Assembly: GCF_036884255.1 (NCBI RefSeq)
Contig: NZ_CP145605.1
Coordinates: 4,712,001 to 4,776,000 of the forward strand
Source: Paenibacillus tundrae
Lineage (GTDB): Bacteria > Bacillota > Bacilli > Paenibacillales > Paenibacillaceae
Direction: 5' to 3'
DNA: 64,000 nucleotides
Below are positions 42,324-51,538 of this stretch, piece by piece. The translations under genes were made by a program, and so were the position numbers. Every line of letters begins with the position of its first letter. Position 1 is the first letter of the stretch. The notes under the pieces were generated by a model. It ran no database searches and was not told the origin of the DNA. It worked only from the letters and a program-made list of their open reading frames with translations.

Positions 42324-43721
42324 TTAACGCTTAACGGATGTAGACTGTCTTCCAGTTAACCAATAAGTCAATGCACCTGCTACTACAAAGGATACTGCCA
42401 ATCCTATGCAAGCATGCAGTACATTCAATGAGCCTTCTTCTATGAACAATGGAATTTCAAACAAACTGCCGAAACCACCGCTAATTACAGAAATACTAAC
42501 AGACGTAAGTCCCATGTATAATCCACCTATACCCCCACCTAGTAGTGCTGAGTAAAAGGCAATCCTCTTGCTCATATTCACTGCGTAGATTGCAGGCTCA
42601 GGTACGCCTAGAAGTGCTACAACGGAGGACCATACGGCTGTTCTTTTCGTTTCGCCCCTTCTGCTTCGAAGGGCAACTGCCAGCGCTGCACCCGCATGTC
42701 CAAACATCGCAACAAACATCGTAGGAAGTACAATAGAGTAGCCCGCAGACGTAATTTCATAAACGATAATTGGAAATAGACAGTATTGCAATCCAGCAAT
42801 CATCAACAGGGAGAAAAATGCAGCAATTAACATAACCGCTAGTACGGGCGCACTTTCCACAAGTGAGCTAATCCACTCTCCAGCATAATCATCCACGAAT
42901 GTTCCAACGATACTTAGAATAAGTAAGATGACTGGCAAGAGGATCACCAAACTCATGAATGCAGCGGCAATTCCTTGGAATGCTCTAGGTACTCTTCTAT
43001 TGATACTTCTTTCCAGATATGCTGCTGCGCATACGGCTAGAATAACCCATGGAACGGAAGAATAGAGAGTTGGCTGTGAGATAATCTCTACGCCAAACAA
43101 ACGAGCTGTTTTCTCACCGTTTAACCACATGGCAACCTCAGGGTAGAACATGAATCCTCCAATTGTAGCAGCCACATACATATTGCTTCTCAATCGGTAA
43201 GCCGTGCTAACGGCGATTAGCACAGGTAGTAGATATACCGGGGTATTTGCGATCATACTCAGCAAGTTGATTATAGGCTCATCCATCAACATCGAATCAT
43301 CAGATATGAGTTGATTCAGTAGTAGAATGATGCCCAATATGACCTTAATAAGGCCCGCCCCAAGAATCACGGGCAGTAATGGTCTAAATACATCGGATAT
43401 AAAGTGCAAAACTGAAAAGGATCTCTTTGCCTCAAGCTTGGTTTCTTGCTCTCCATCCTCAATCTTATGTACAAAATAGCTGCCCGTAAGGGTGTTGAAT
43501 ACATCTAATGCTACACTTTCTGATTCTAGTTCGATCCGGCATCGTTCACCTTCAAGGTAAATATTGGCTGTAAACTGCTGCGCAGAGAGAATGGAGAAAT
43601 CCGCCTGAGTCCGATCCTTCAGCACCAATGTGATTGCCGTCAGTTCATGCTCTACACCTCTAATATTGTCCTCCCCTCCTGCAATTTGCACAATGTCTGA
43701 CATGAGTTGCCTGTGATTCAT
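42324..43721 (-). CDS. PTS EIIBC-type permease with degenerate EIIB
   Basis: A 465-residue protein with an N-terminal EIIB-like domain (about 1-75) and an EIIC domain of roughly ten membrane helices (about 100-460), of the glucose/beta-glucoside/sucrose superfamily. EIIC shows GVPEPAIYAVN in place of the usual GITEPAIYG. In EIIB the phospho-acceptor motif HCATRLR reads HELTAIT, so the active Cys is missing. It has no EIIA. It cannot phosphorylate sugar by the normal route. It may work with a separate EIIB, act as a facilitator or sensor, or be decaying. Start ATG 43721 follows AGGAGAAGG. Confidence 0.85.
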   Translation of the reverse strand: MNHRQLMSDIVQIAGGEDNIRGVEHELTAITLVLKDRTQADFSILSAQQFTANIYLEGERCRIELESESVALDVFNTLTGSYFVHKIEDGEQETKLEAKRSFSVLHFISDVFRPLLPVILGAGLIKVILGIILLLNQLISDDSMLMDEPIINLLSMIANTPVYLLPVLIAVSTAYRLRSNMYVAATIGGFMFYPEVAMWLNGEKTARLFGVEIISQPTLYSSVPWVILAVCAAAYLERSINRRVPRAFQGIAAAFMSLVILLPVILLILSIVGTFVDDYAGEWISSLVESAPVLAVMLIAAFFSLLMIAGLQYCLFPIIVYEITSAGYSIVLPTMFVAMFGHAGAALAVALRSRRGETKRTAVWSSVVALLGVPEPAIYAVNMSKRIAFYSALLGGGIGGLYMGLTSVSISVISGGFGSLFEIPLFIEEGSLNVLHACIGLAVSFVVAGALTYWLTGRQSTSVKR

Positions 43722-43877
43722 GAATATACCTTCTCCTCTTACAACGGTAAACCGAGTTATTTAAGTCCTCTATCTATATATCCATTTCCACAAATAAATC
43801 ACAATAGGATAAATAAACCAATTATAATTGCATATCTGAGTATGTACACTAGGTGAAATGAACCACCAGAAATACAA

Positions 43878-43920
43878 AATAAAGCAAAGAACCTACCGTA
43901 CTGGTAGGCTCTTTACTTCA
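43878..43920 (-). terminator. Terminator downstream of hcp
   Basis: AAAGAGCCTACCAGTACGGTAGGTTCTTT-like stem (minus strand arms CCTACC / GGTAGG) with T residues after it, 17 bases after the hcp stop. Confidence 0.65.
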
Positions 43921-43936
43921 AAATATATAAGTATGA

Positions 43937-45229
43937 TTAAGACAATGCCAGCATTGCATTCATGTCTTCTTCAGCAGTTGTAATGAGTTTCAGACCAAAC
44001 ATCTCTACCAACACTTCCAATACTCCCGATGAAATGAACTCTGGCGGCTTAGGCCCAATGCGAATATCTTGAATGCCTAAGCTGAACAAGCCTAGCAAGA
44101 TCGCGACAGCCTTCTGTTCGAACCATGACAGCACAATGCTGACAGGCAATTCATTTACGCTGCAACCGAAGGCATCAGCTAAAGCCATAGCGATTTTTAC
44201 AGTAGAACCGGAGTTGTTGCATTGCCCCAGATCGATATAGCGCGGAATACCTGTATCGCCTACAGTTCCATAATCCACATCATTGAAGCGGAATTTACCG
44301 CAGGAAGTAGTCAGAATTACCGTATCATTCGGGAGAGATGTTGCCAACTCCCGGTAATAGTTGCCGCCTTTACCCGGTGCGTCACAGCCAGCGATGACGA
44401 AGAATCGGCGGATATGTCCATCTTTGACCGCTTGGATAATCTCAGGAGCCAGCCCAATGACTGTTTCATGGTGATACCCCGTAGTTAAAACCTGTTCCGA
44501 TTGTACGTTAGCTACAGGCAATGACAATGCTCGCTCAATTAAGCGTGAGAAATCATCGTTCTCTACCTTCTCAACGCCCTCTAATCCAGCAACTTCGTAC
44601 GAGAAGAAGCGATCCGCATACGTTCCTTTGATCGGCATTACACAGTTCGTCGTTGCTAGAATAGCCCCTGGGAACTGTTCGAACAGTCTGCGCTGATCAT
44701 ACCAAGCCTTACCGATATTTCCTTTCAAATGTGCATACTTCTTGAGTGCAGGATAACCGTGTGCAGGTAACATTTCTGAATGTGTATAAATGTTGATGCC
44801 TTTACCTTCGGTCTGCCGCAGCAGTTCCTCCAGAGCATACAGATTATGTCCTGTCACTACGATACAATGTCCTTCGATCTGATTCTGACTTACCGTGATC
44901 GGCTGTGGAATTCCGAAGCGTTCTGTATGCGCCCGATCCAGCACATCCATGATGCGTATCGCTGCATTCCCCACTTGCATCGCCATATCAATATGCTCTT
45001 GGACATTAAAATTAGAATTCGTTAGCGTCATGTATAGAGCTTCATGCGTAATCCGATCTACTTCAGGATCGGTATATCCCAACTGCCGTGCATGCGTGGC
45101 ATAAGCGGCAATTCCTTTTAAAGCAAAGATCATCGTATCCTGCAAACTGGCTACTGTTTCATTTTTTCCACATACCCCAACGACGGTACAACCCCCACTA
45201 GGCGTCTGTTCGCACTGATAACAAAACAT
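43937..45229 (-). CDS. hcp: Hybrid-cluster protein (hydroxylamine reductase)
   Basis: A 430-residue iron-sulfur protein. Its N-terminal cluster motif is CYQCEQTPSGGCTVVGVC (Cys3, 6, 14, 20; Cx2Cx7Cx5C), as in anaerobe-type Hcp. Hybrid-cluster ligands are seen in GHN, a TTNCVMP Cys, GCDAPGKGG, TTSCGKFRF and LGQCNNSGS. It is shorter than the roughly 550-residue form because part of the N-terminal helical domain is missing. It reduces hydroxylamine and, in enterics, NO-derived species. Start ATG 45229 follows TGGAGGGAA. A CRP/FNR-like dyad lies upstream. Confidence 0.92.
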   Translation of the reverse strand: MFCYQCEQTPSGGCTVVGVCGKNETVASLQDTMIFALKGIAAYATHARQLGYTDPEVDRITHEALYMTLTNSNFNVQEHIDMAMQVGNAAIRIMDVLDRAHTERFGIPQPITVSQNQIEGHCIVVTGHNLYALEELLRQTEGKGINIYTHSEMLPAHGYPALKKYAHLKGNIGKAWYDQRRLFEQFPGAILATTNCVMPIKGTYADRFFSYEVAGLEGVEKVENDDFSRLIERALSLPVANVQSEQVLTTGYHHETVIGLAPEIIQAVKDGHIRRFFVIAGCDAPGKGGNYYRELATSLPNDTVILTTSCGKFRFNDVDYGTVGDTGIPRYIDLGQCNNSGSTVKIAMALADAFGCSVNELPVSIVLSWFEQKAVAILLGLFSLGIQDIRIGPKPPEFISSGVLEVLVEMFGLKLITTAEEDMNAMLALS

Positions 45230-45297
45230 ATATCGTTCCCTCCAAACTTGGTAACAACTCGTTATTAACAAGCCTAGCAGAGACTTCAAGGTGCAAG

Positions 45298-45313
45298 TGT
45301 GATTAAAAACACA
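45298..45313 (-). promoter_or_regulatory. CRP/FNR-like dyad upstream of hcp
   Basis: TGTGATTAAAAACACA matches TGTGAN6TCACA with one change. Placed at the usual -41.5, it would put a start near 45264 and a -10 near TTAATA. It predicts induction under low oxygen or NO. Confidence 0.45.
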
Positions 45314-45603
45314 GTTCTATAATCTTCCAACTTCTGTAACTTTTAATGGAATAACATTGCTAAATAAGTGCAACCCCATGCATTTAGAATGCGTAATGCT
45401 AACCAAGCGAATGAGATTGAATCCCATCGGAAATTATACGTTAAGGCAGGCTTTAAAAAAATCTAAACGCGTTTCGTTTTTCTAGCCACGTCATGTTCTA
45501 CAAAGTGTTCTACAAATATCTGAAATTGGGATGGGATTCACTGATTCTATTCATTCTACAGGGTTATATAAACAGAGAAATCCATACGCAAGGAGCTGGT
45601 CCA

Positions 45604-48255
45604 TTGGAACATTATAGACACAGTACAGAGGAGACACTTAATGAGGTACAGAGTTCACTGAACGGACTCACGACCTCTGAAGCAACCCAAAGACTCGAAA
45701 ACGTTGGATACAATGAGATAAAAGGAAAAGACGCCACACCTGTGTGGAAGCTGTTTATTGAGAATTTTAAAGATCCCATGGTTATTGTCCTGCTCATCGC
45801 TGCTGCGGTACAGATTGTGCTCGGGCATCTGATTGAATCACTCATTATATTTCTGGTCATCCTGCTGAATGCCGTTATTAGTGTCGTGCAGACGAAGAAG
45901 GCAGAGAGCTCTCTTGATGCCTTACGGCAAATGTCAGCACCAGAAGCCAAGGTCATTCGTGATGGTCAGAAAAGGACAATTCAAGCTAGAGAGCTAGTCC
46001 CGGGTGATATCGTTCTGCTTGATGCTGGGGATTATGTACCCGCAGATGGTCGCATTTTGGAATCGGGAAGTCTGAAAATCAATGAAGGCATGCTAACAGG
46101 TGAATCCGAAGCTGCGGAGAAACATGCCGATGCTATCGCAGAAGAGGCGCCCATTGGAGACCGGCGTAATATGGCATTCAGTGGATCACTCGTCGTGTAT
46201 GGTCGAGGAACCTTTGTCGTAACAGGTACCGCACTTCAAACGGAAATCGGCAAAATCGCTGAACTCATCCAGAATGCTGAAGCTAAGGAAACACCATTGC
46301 AGCGTAAATTAGAGGCTTTTAGCAAAAAACTAGGCTTCTTCATTCTTGGCCTATCCATTCTGATCTTTGCCATTGAAGCAGGACGGGTCTGGTTAACGGA
46401 AGGTACGGAGAACATTGGCCCATCCATTATCAATGCCCTAATGTTTGCTGTTGCGGTAGCTGTTGCAGCGATCCCTGAAGCGTTATCCTCCATCGTAACA
46501 ATCGTTCTATCGCTCGGAACAAATAAAATGGCTAAACAACATGCCATCATCCGTCGTCTGCCTGCGGTAGAAGCACTTGGGTCAGCTAGCATCATCTGCA
46601 CAGACAAGACAGGAACCCTCACCCAAAATAAAATGACAGTCGTGGATTATTATATTCCGCACGGTACGAAAGAAGAGTTCCCGGATGACCCAAAAGAGTG
46701 GTCTGAAGAGGAGCGTCGTTTATTACATATTGCCGTGCTCTGCAATGACTCTAACATTAATCAGGAAGGGAAGGAACTCGGTGATCCGACAGAGGTTGCG
46801 CTCATTGCTTTTAGTAACCGAGTAAACAAGGACTACAACGAAATTCGTGATCAGTTTCCACGTGAAGCCGAGCTTCCTTTCGATTCAGATCGTAAATTGA
46901 TGAGCACCGTGCATACGTTTGAAGGACAGACTGCTCTATTGACCAAAGGTGGCCCTGATGTTCTGTTCAGCCGCTGTACTCATGTGTTTATTCATGGCGA
47001 AGTTCAGCCGTTGACACCAGAGATTCGTACACAATTTGAAGAGAAAAACGAAGCCTTTTCCAAACGTGCATTCCGGGTTTTGGCATATGCCTACAAGAGG
47101 TTTGATGATAAAAAGCAAGTTACTACTGAGGATGAACATGATCTGATCCTTGTCGGTCTAACGGCTATGATTGACCCGCCCCGTGAAGCGGTATATAGCT
47201 CTATCGAAGAGTCCAAAAAGGCGGGTATCCGTACGATTATGATTACGGGTGACCATAAAACAACCGCTCAAGCCATCGGTATCGATATCGGGCTTGCTAA
47301 GCCAGATGATATAGCTATTACAGGCAGCGAACTAGACAAAATGTCCGATGAGGAGCTAGATCAAAAGTTAGAGCAAATTTCGGTATATGCGAGGGTATCG
47401 CCGGAAAACAAAATTCGCATTGTACGTGCATGGCAGCGTAAAGGCAAAATTGCTGCAATGACCGGAGACGGGGTCAACGATGCCCCTGCCTTGAAGCAGG
47501 CCGATATCGGTGTTGCGATGGGAAGCGGAACCGATGTGGCCAAAGACGCCGCAGCCATGATTTTGACGGATGATAATTTTGTATCCATCGTGAATGCGGT
47601 GAGTGTGGGACGGATGGTATTTGATAATATCAAAAAAGCGATTGCGTACCTGTTTGCTGGTAACCTAGGTGCCATTATCGCGATCCTGTTTGCACTGGTG
47701 GTCGGTTGGGTCAATCCATTCACTGCTCTGCAACTGCTCTTCATCAACCTGGTCAATGACTCTCTACCTGCCATTGCGTTAGGCACCGAAAAAGCCGAAC
47801 CTGATGTGATGCGACGGAAACCACGCGATATCAATGAAGGTATCTTTGCCGGTGGAACACTACAGGCTGTTATTACACGTGGGATTCTGATCGGGGTTGC
47901 CGTCATTATATCCCAGTATATTGGGCTGGGTATCTCTGAGGAGATCAGTGTGGCGATGGCCTTTACAACACTGATTCTAGCACGTAGTTTACAGACGTTT
48001 GCGGCACGTTCTAATACGCAGACTATTTTTCAAGTAGGTTTCACAACGAACAAATGGGTACTTGGCTCCATCTTTGTGTGCCTATGTCTGTATGGAATCA
48101 CGTTGATTCCAGGTGTGCGCGGCATCTTCGCTATCCCAGATGCGTTTGGCTGGTATGAATTCCTCATTGCCGGCGGGCTTGCTCTTGCCGCAGTCATTCT
48201 AATGGATCTATTCAAATGGATTCGTAATCGAGGTAAAGCTACAAGCGTCGCTTAA
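45604..48255 (+). CDS. Calcium-type P-type ATPase
   Basis: An 883-residue P2A ATPase like Bacillus YloB. Its motifs are LTGES (actuator), DKTGTLT with the phosphorylated Asp, KGGPDVLF (nucleotide site) and TGDGVNDAPALKQADIGVAMG. Membrane calcium-site residues are AIPEALSSIV in helix 4 and NLVNDSLPA in helix 6 (SERCA has NLVTD). It exports Ca2+ from the cytosol. Start is TTG 45604, eight bases after AAGGAG; an upstream ATG at 45493 gives an N-terminal extension unlike the family. It is a single-gene unit. Confidence 0.9.
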   Translation: MEHYRHSTEETLNEVQSSLNGLTTSEATQRLENVGYNEIKGKDATPVWKLFIENFKDPMVIVLLIAAAVQIVLGHLIESLIIFLVILLNAVISVVQTKKAESSLDALRQMSAPEAKVIRDGQKRTIQARELVPGDIVLLDAGDYVPADGRILESGSLKINEGMLTGESEAAEKHADAIAEEAPIGDRRNMAFSGSLVVYGRGTFVVTGTALQTEIGKIAELIQNAEAKETPLQRKLEAFSKKLGFFILGLSILIFAIEAGRVWLTEGTENIGPSIINALMFAVAVAVAAIPEALSSIVTIVLSLGTNKMAKQHAIIRRLPAVEALGSASIICTDKTGTLTQNKMTVVDYYIPHGTKEEFPDDPKEWSEEERRLLHIAVLCNDSNINQEGKELGDPTEVALIAFSNRVNKDYNEIRDQFPREAELPFDSDRKLMSTVHTFEGQTALLTKGGPDVLFSRCTHVFIHGEVQPLTPEIRTQFEEKNEAFSKRAFRVLAYAYKRFDDKKQVTTEDEHDLILVGLTAMIDPPREAVYSSIEESKKAGIRTIMITGDHKTTAQAIGIDIGLAKPDDIAITGSELDKMSDEELDQKLEQISVYARVSPENKIRIVRAWQRKGKIAAMTGDGVNDAPALKQADIGVAMGSGTDVAKDAAAMILTDDNFVSIVNAVSVGRMVFDNIKKAIAYLFAGNLGAIIAILFALVVGWVNPFTALQLLFINLVNDSLPAIALGTEKAEPDVMRRKPRDINEGIFAGGTLQAVITRGILIGVAVIISQYIGLGISEEISVAMAFTTLILARSLQTFAARSNTQTIFQVGFTTNKWVLGSIFVCLCLYGITLIPGVRGIFAIPDAFGWYEFLIAGGLALAAVILMDLFKWIRNRGKATSVA

Positions 48256-48356
48256 CCGAACACAGGCTCCCTTCCGTCGAAGGGAGCCTGTCATTTTTAT
48301 ACAATACAATATTTAGCCCGCTATCTGTCTACGAATTTACTCAATTAGATTAAGTT

Positions 48357-48430
48357 CATACGAACGCGTATGACATTATTGCCATATTCAATACACTAAC
48401 GTAAAATGTTACAACGAACGCATATGACTG
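48357..48430 (+). promoter_or_regulatory. Repeated operator-like motif before MFS gene
   Basis: CGAACGCGTATGAC (48361) and CGAACGCATATGAC (48415) are 14-base near-identical direct repeats 54 bases apart. The first extends to CATACG-AACG-CGTATG, a dyad. It suggests a repressor site for the exporter gene. No regulator gene is adjacent. Confidence 0.45.
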
Positions 48431-48487
48431 CATGAATGTACAAGCAACTTATCGTTCCATATTGAACATATAGACAGGAAGGATTAC

Positions 48488-49831
48488 ATGAAAGATCATA
48501 TTGTCATGCCACTGTGGACATGCTGCCTATTCATTGTGGTGATGAATACCACGATGTTTAACGTATCACTACCTATCATTATTCATGATCTGCAAATTAC
48601 GTCTGACTTAGGTTCCTGGGTCATTTCCAGCTACTCCATCGGATACGCTTTATCTACGGTAATCTACAGCCGATTGTCGGATCGGATTCCGGTACGTAAG
48701 CTGTTAACCATTGGGCTGCTCATTCTAGGGCTGTCTTCCTTACTCGGTCTATTTGCTCATAGCTTCGCCGTGTTATTGCTCACTCGGATTCTGCAATCTG
48801 CTGGAGCAGGAGTTATGGCCGGCTTAGGACTCGTCATCGCAAGTCGTTACATTCCACTGGAGCGAAGAGGAGCTGCCATTGCTCTAATCTCCTCCGGTAG
48901 TGCTATGGCCTTTGGTCTTGGCCCAATCGTCGGTGGATTAATCAGTGAATATTGGGGCTGGAACGGGCTCTTTGCGATTACCGTTCTCGTGTTAATTGCG
49001 CTACCCGTACTGCTCTATTTCCTGCCAAATGAAACGACCAAGACGGATCAGCCTTTTGATACAACGGGTGCCATTCTCACGACACTGAACGCAGTAACAT
49101 TGTTGGTCGCGATCACTCAGCAGTCGCTCTTATGGTTTACGGTAGGCATCCTGTCTCTTGTGGTGCACATTCTATATATTCGCAGAGCGAAGCTGTCGTT
49201 TATTAATCCACAGGTTTTTAAGGCTCCAGGCTACACACGATTAGTCATGATTGGCTTTTGTGTGTTGGTGGTTAACTTAGGCAATCTGTTCCTCATGCCC
49301 CTTGTGCTCGCTGACCTGTTCGCACGTTCTTCCCTGGCAATCGGTCTGCTTATCGCGCCTGGAGCGATTGTCGCTGCATTTATGGCTAGATATATAGGAC
49401 GCTGGATTGATCAATACGGAAATATGCGCTTTCTGATCATCGGACATGTATTGCTTGCCGCTGTGCTTACGTTATTTATGCTTGGATTGCATCAATCGGC
49501 ATTTGTTATTACAGCAGGTTATTTATTTTTCTCTCCTGCAATTTCGGCGTCCATGTCATCACTCAATAACGAAGCATCACGTATCCTGCCCAAATCGCAG
49601 ATTGGTTCAGGCATGGGTCTGTTACAGCTTGTTCAGTTCTTCGGCGGCTCGGTATCTGTTGCAGCTTGTGGTTTGTTGCTCCATAAAATTCCACACGTTA
49701 CAGTTGAACAGGCTTACCATTATGTCTATGGATGTCTGTTGATCGTTGCTGTTGTTTCGCTGGTGCTTGTAATCTTCCACCATCGGGCATCCCGCCCCAC
49801 ATCTCCTGCATTTCTGTCGAACAACTCCTAG
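48488..49831 (+). CDS. MFS multidrug-type transporter
   Basis: A 447-residue integral membrane protein with about 12-14 helices. Early motifs are VSLPIIIHDLQIT, SSYSIGYALSTVIYSRLSDRIPVRK (motif A) and TRILQSAGAGVMAGLGLV. It resembles DHA2-type drug exporters such as EmrB and Tet(L)-like pumps. Start ATG 48488 follows AGGAAGGA. Substrate unknown. Direct repeats upstream may be its operator. Confidence 0.87.
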   Translation: MKDHIVMPLWTCCLFIVVMNTTMFNVSLPIIIHDLQITSDLGSWVISSYSIGYALSTVIYSRLSDRIPVRKLLTIGLLILGLSSLLGLFAHSFAVLLLTRILQSAGAGVMAGLGLVIASRYIPLERRGAAIALISSGSAMAFGLGPIVGGLISEYWGWNGLFAITVLVLIALPVLLYFLPNETTKTDQPFDTTGAILTTLNAVTLLVAITQQSLLWFTVGILSLVVHILYIRRAKLSFINPQVFKAPGYTRLVMIGFCVLVVNLGNLFLMPLVLADLFARSSLAIGLLIAPGAIVAAFMARYIGRWIDQYGNMRFLIIGHVLLAAVLTLFMLGLHQSAFVITAGYLFFSPAISASMSSLNNEASRILPKSQIGSGMGLLQLVQFFGGSVSVAACGLLLHKIPHVTVEQAYHYVYGCLLIVAVVSLVLVIFHHRASRPTSPAFLSNNS

Positions 49832-49852
49832 GGTAAACAACAGGAAACCTCT

Positions 49853-50308
49853 TTAGAGAGCTTGATCTACCTTCAGCTTTGCCAGAAACGACGCAAAGCT
49901 GTCGGCAATCTCTCTCACATTTCCCTCCATTAACCGCTGAGCTTCCTCCGGTGTATCTGTCTCACTCTCGGCATCTTCCCACACGATAGCTTCTTCATGC
50001 TCCATAATTAAAATAGCCGGGCTCGCTGAATGTTTACGATAATCCAGTAAATAGTTATTGCCACTACTGACACTCCATGCGATTGGGATAATACGCTTCG
50101 GATCAGGATTCACCTCGTCTACCATCTGAATGTTATTCGTGATGAACTGGTCATCCAATACAGAGAAGCGAATCTGCCAATCTAATACCTCTCCGCTATC
50201 CAACAGATTGAAGGAACTACCGCTGTTCGTCTGCTGAAAATCCAAATATTCCTGTGGGAATACAACGCCGTAATGATTCTGTATATTAGTAATGTCAGCT
50301 ATATTCAT
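49853..50308 (-). CDS. SMI1/KNR4-family protein
   Basis: A 151-residue soluble protein with the SMI1/KNR4 (SUKH) fold: HYGVVFPQEYLDFQQTNSG near the start and a later RIIPIAWSVSSGNNYLLDY. The family includes immunity proteins of contact-dependent and polymorphic toxins as well as unrelated scaffolds. Start ATG 50308 follows TGTGGAGAG. It sits downstream of a DUF2625 gene; no toxin gene is seen. Confidence 0.78.
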   Translation of the reverse strand: MNIADITNIQNHYGVVFPQEYLDFQQTNSGSSFNLLDSGEVLDWQIRFSVLDDQFITNNIQMVDEVNPDPKRIIPIAWSVSSGNNYLLDYRKHSASPAILIMEHEEAIVWEDAESETDTPEEAQRLMEGNVREIADSFASFLAKLKVDQAL

Positions 50309-50353
50309 ATCTCTCCACACCTTTCAGCATCGCATTTGCTAGCCTTGCATGGA

Positions 50354-51010
50354 TTATCTTTCACCCCGCGCTATTTTCCAGGCTTCCGTGATCGCAACGG
50401 GTGTTTTTTGACTTGTCTGACCTCCACCTTCCTTGGTCCAAAGGGGTGGATAATAAGCAAACACCTGTCCTTGCTGTAGCTGGCTCATATCGTTCTGCCA
50501 ATCCTGCCAGCGAAATGTCTGATAGAACTGCTCCAGATCTCCATGCGCTAACCAGTTCATAAATTCAGAGTACGTAAGTTCCGTCGATTCCCATTCCAAC
50601 GTATCTGGTGCGAAATAGTATATGTGACCGCTTCCTTCGAATTTCCCGGCATCCATTGCAAAGAATCCGCCAGCGACATCATATGCAACGACCAGCATCC
50701 CTTCGAGTGCCTCTAGAGCGGGGCGATCTGAGAGCCCATTCCAACTTGTCAGACTTCCCACGATCTGTTCGGTCTCAGCGCCAAGCAAGGTAATCCAGCC
50801 ATGATCCACCAGAATACCTCCTGTTTCATAGGCTATGGCACCAAGATAAGATCTTGTGCTCACTTGGAGACCATAGATCGCCTCTTCGCCCTTACTCCGT
50901 TGTACTGGAATAACGGTATACGTATTGCTGCCTTCCTCCAATAGCTGCTTGAGTTCAGGCCATGCATCGTTCTCCAGATCCAGTAGTTCATGTACCGATA
51001 ATTTCTGCAT
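50354..51010 (-). CDS. DUF2625-family protein
   Basis: A 218-residue soluble protein matching the DUF2625 plan (AWPELKQLLEEGSNTYTVIP, ISTRSYLGAIAYETGGILVD-like core, GWITLLGAE, FAMDAGKFEGSGHIYYFAPD). This family is linked with SUKH-type immunity-like genes; its function is unknown. Start ATG 51010 follows TAAGGAGGAG; a longer reading to 51067 lacks a site. It lies between a SMI1 gene and a small unknown gene on the same strand. Confidence 0.72.
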   Translation of the reverse strand: MQKLSVHELLDLENDAWPELKQLLEEGSNTYTVIPVQRSKGEEAIYGLQVSTRSYLGAIAYETGGILVDHGWITLLGAETEQIVGSLTSWNGLSDRPALEALEGMLVVAYDVAGGFFAMDAGKFEGSGHIYYFAPDTLEWESTELTYSEFMNWLAHGDLEQFYQTFRWQDWQNDMSQLQQGQVFAYYPPLWTKEGGGQTSQKTPVAITEAWKIARGER

Positions 51011-51112
51011 CGTGATACTCCTCCTTAATACGTTCAATTTTTTTGATGCAACCATATACCTTTTCATTCGTTTCTTGTTTGTTCATTGATCTATTTCAAT
51101 TTAATTTAAATT

Positions 51113-51412
51113 TCAATTTCTACCACCGTGTACTCTCAACACTTCACCACATTCACAATCTAAATGCACACATAAGTCCATTTCCTCCCAGCTACCATCC
51201 ATCCAATTATCCGGAGTAATCTCATGGGGATAGAACCATACGGAATAATAGGGCTTGCCATACTCCCTTGTATCCTTCTCTAGAGATAACTGAATGTGAT
51301 AACGCGTAATATCTACATTCCAATGTCTCGTCAGATCCGACGCTCTTACGGCATCAATGGCCCGAACTAGATACGAGGTATACTGTTTATCGACCTTCAA
51401 AATTTCATTCAT
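51113..51412 (-). CDS. Small hypothetical protein
   Basis: A 99-residue acidic soluble protein starting at ATG 51412 (an ATG at 51451 adds 13 residues). It ends with DLCVHLDCECGEVLRVHGG, holding three Cys. No family recognised. Its place beside DUF2625 and SMI1 genes suggests another immunity-like or antitoxin-like gene. Confidence 0.5.
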   Translation of the reverse strand: MNEILKVDKQYTSYLVRAIDAVRASDLTRHWNVDITRYHIQLSLEKDTREYGKPYYSVWFYPHEITPDNWMDGSWEEMDLCVHLDCECGEVLRVHGGRN

Positions 51413-51538
51413 GCTGGAACATGCCCCTTCTCTTCCGAATTCGAGATTCAATTACCTGTGCACGTCATTTTCGTCTCTTTATAAATAAAACAACAAGAGC
51501 CCGCGATTAACCCACAGGCTCTTATTATCAACAACCAT

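Noticed and set aside
43722..43936. Searched for a RAT site upstream of the PTS permease gene
   Set aside because: No match to the RAT core GTTAC...GGCAAAACC exists there; only an hcp terminator and AT-rich promoter sequence.
45493..45603. N-terminal extension of the calcium ATPase
   Set aside because: A TTG start at 45604 has a good AAGGAG site and gives the family's N-terminus; the extension is not protein-like.
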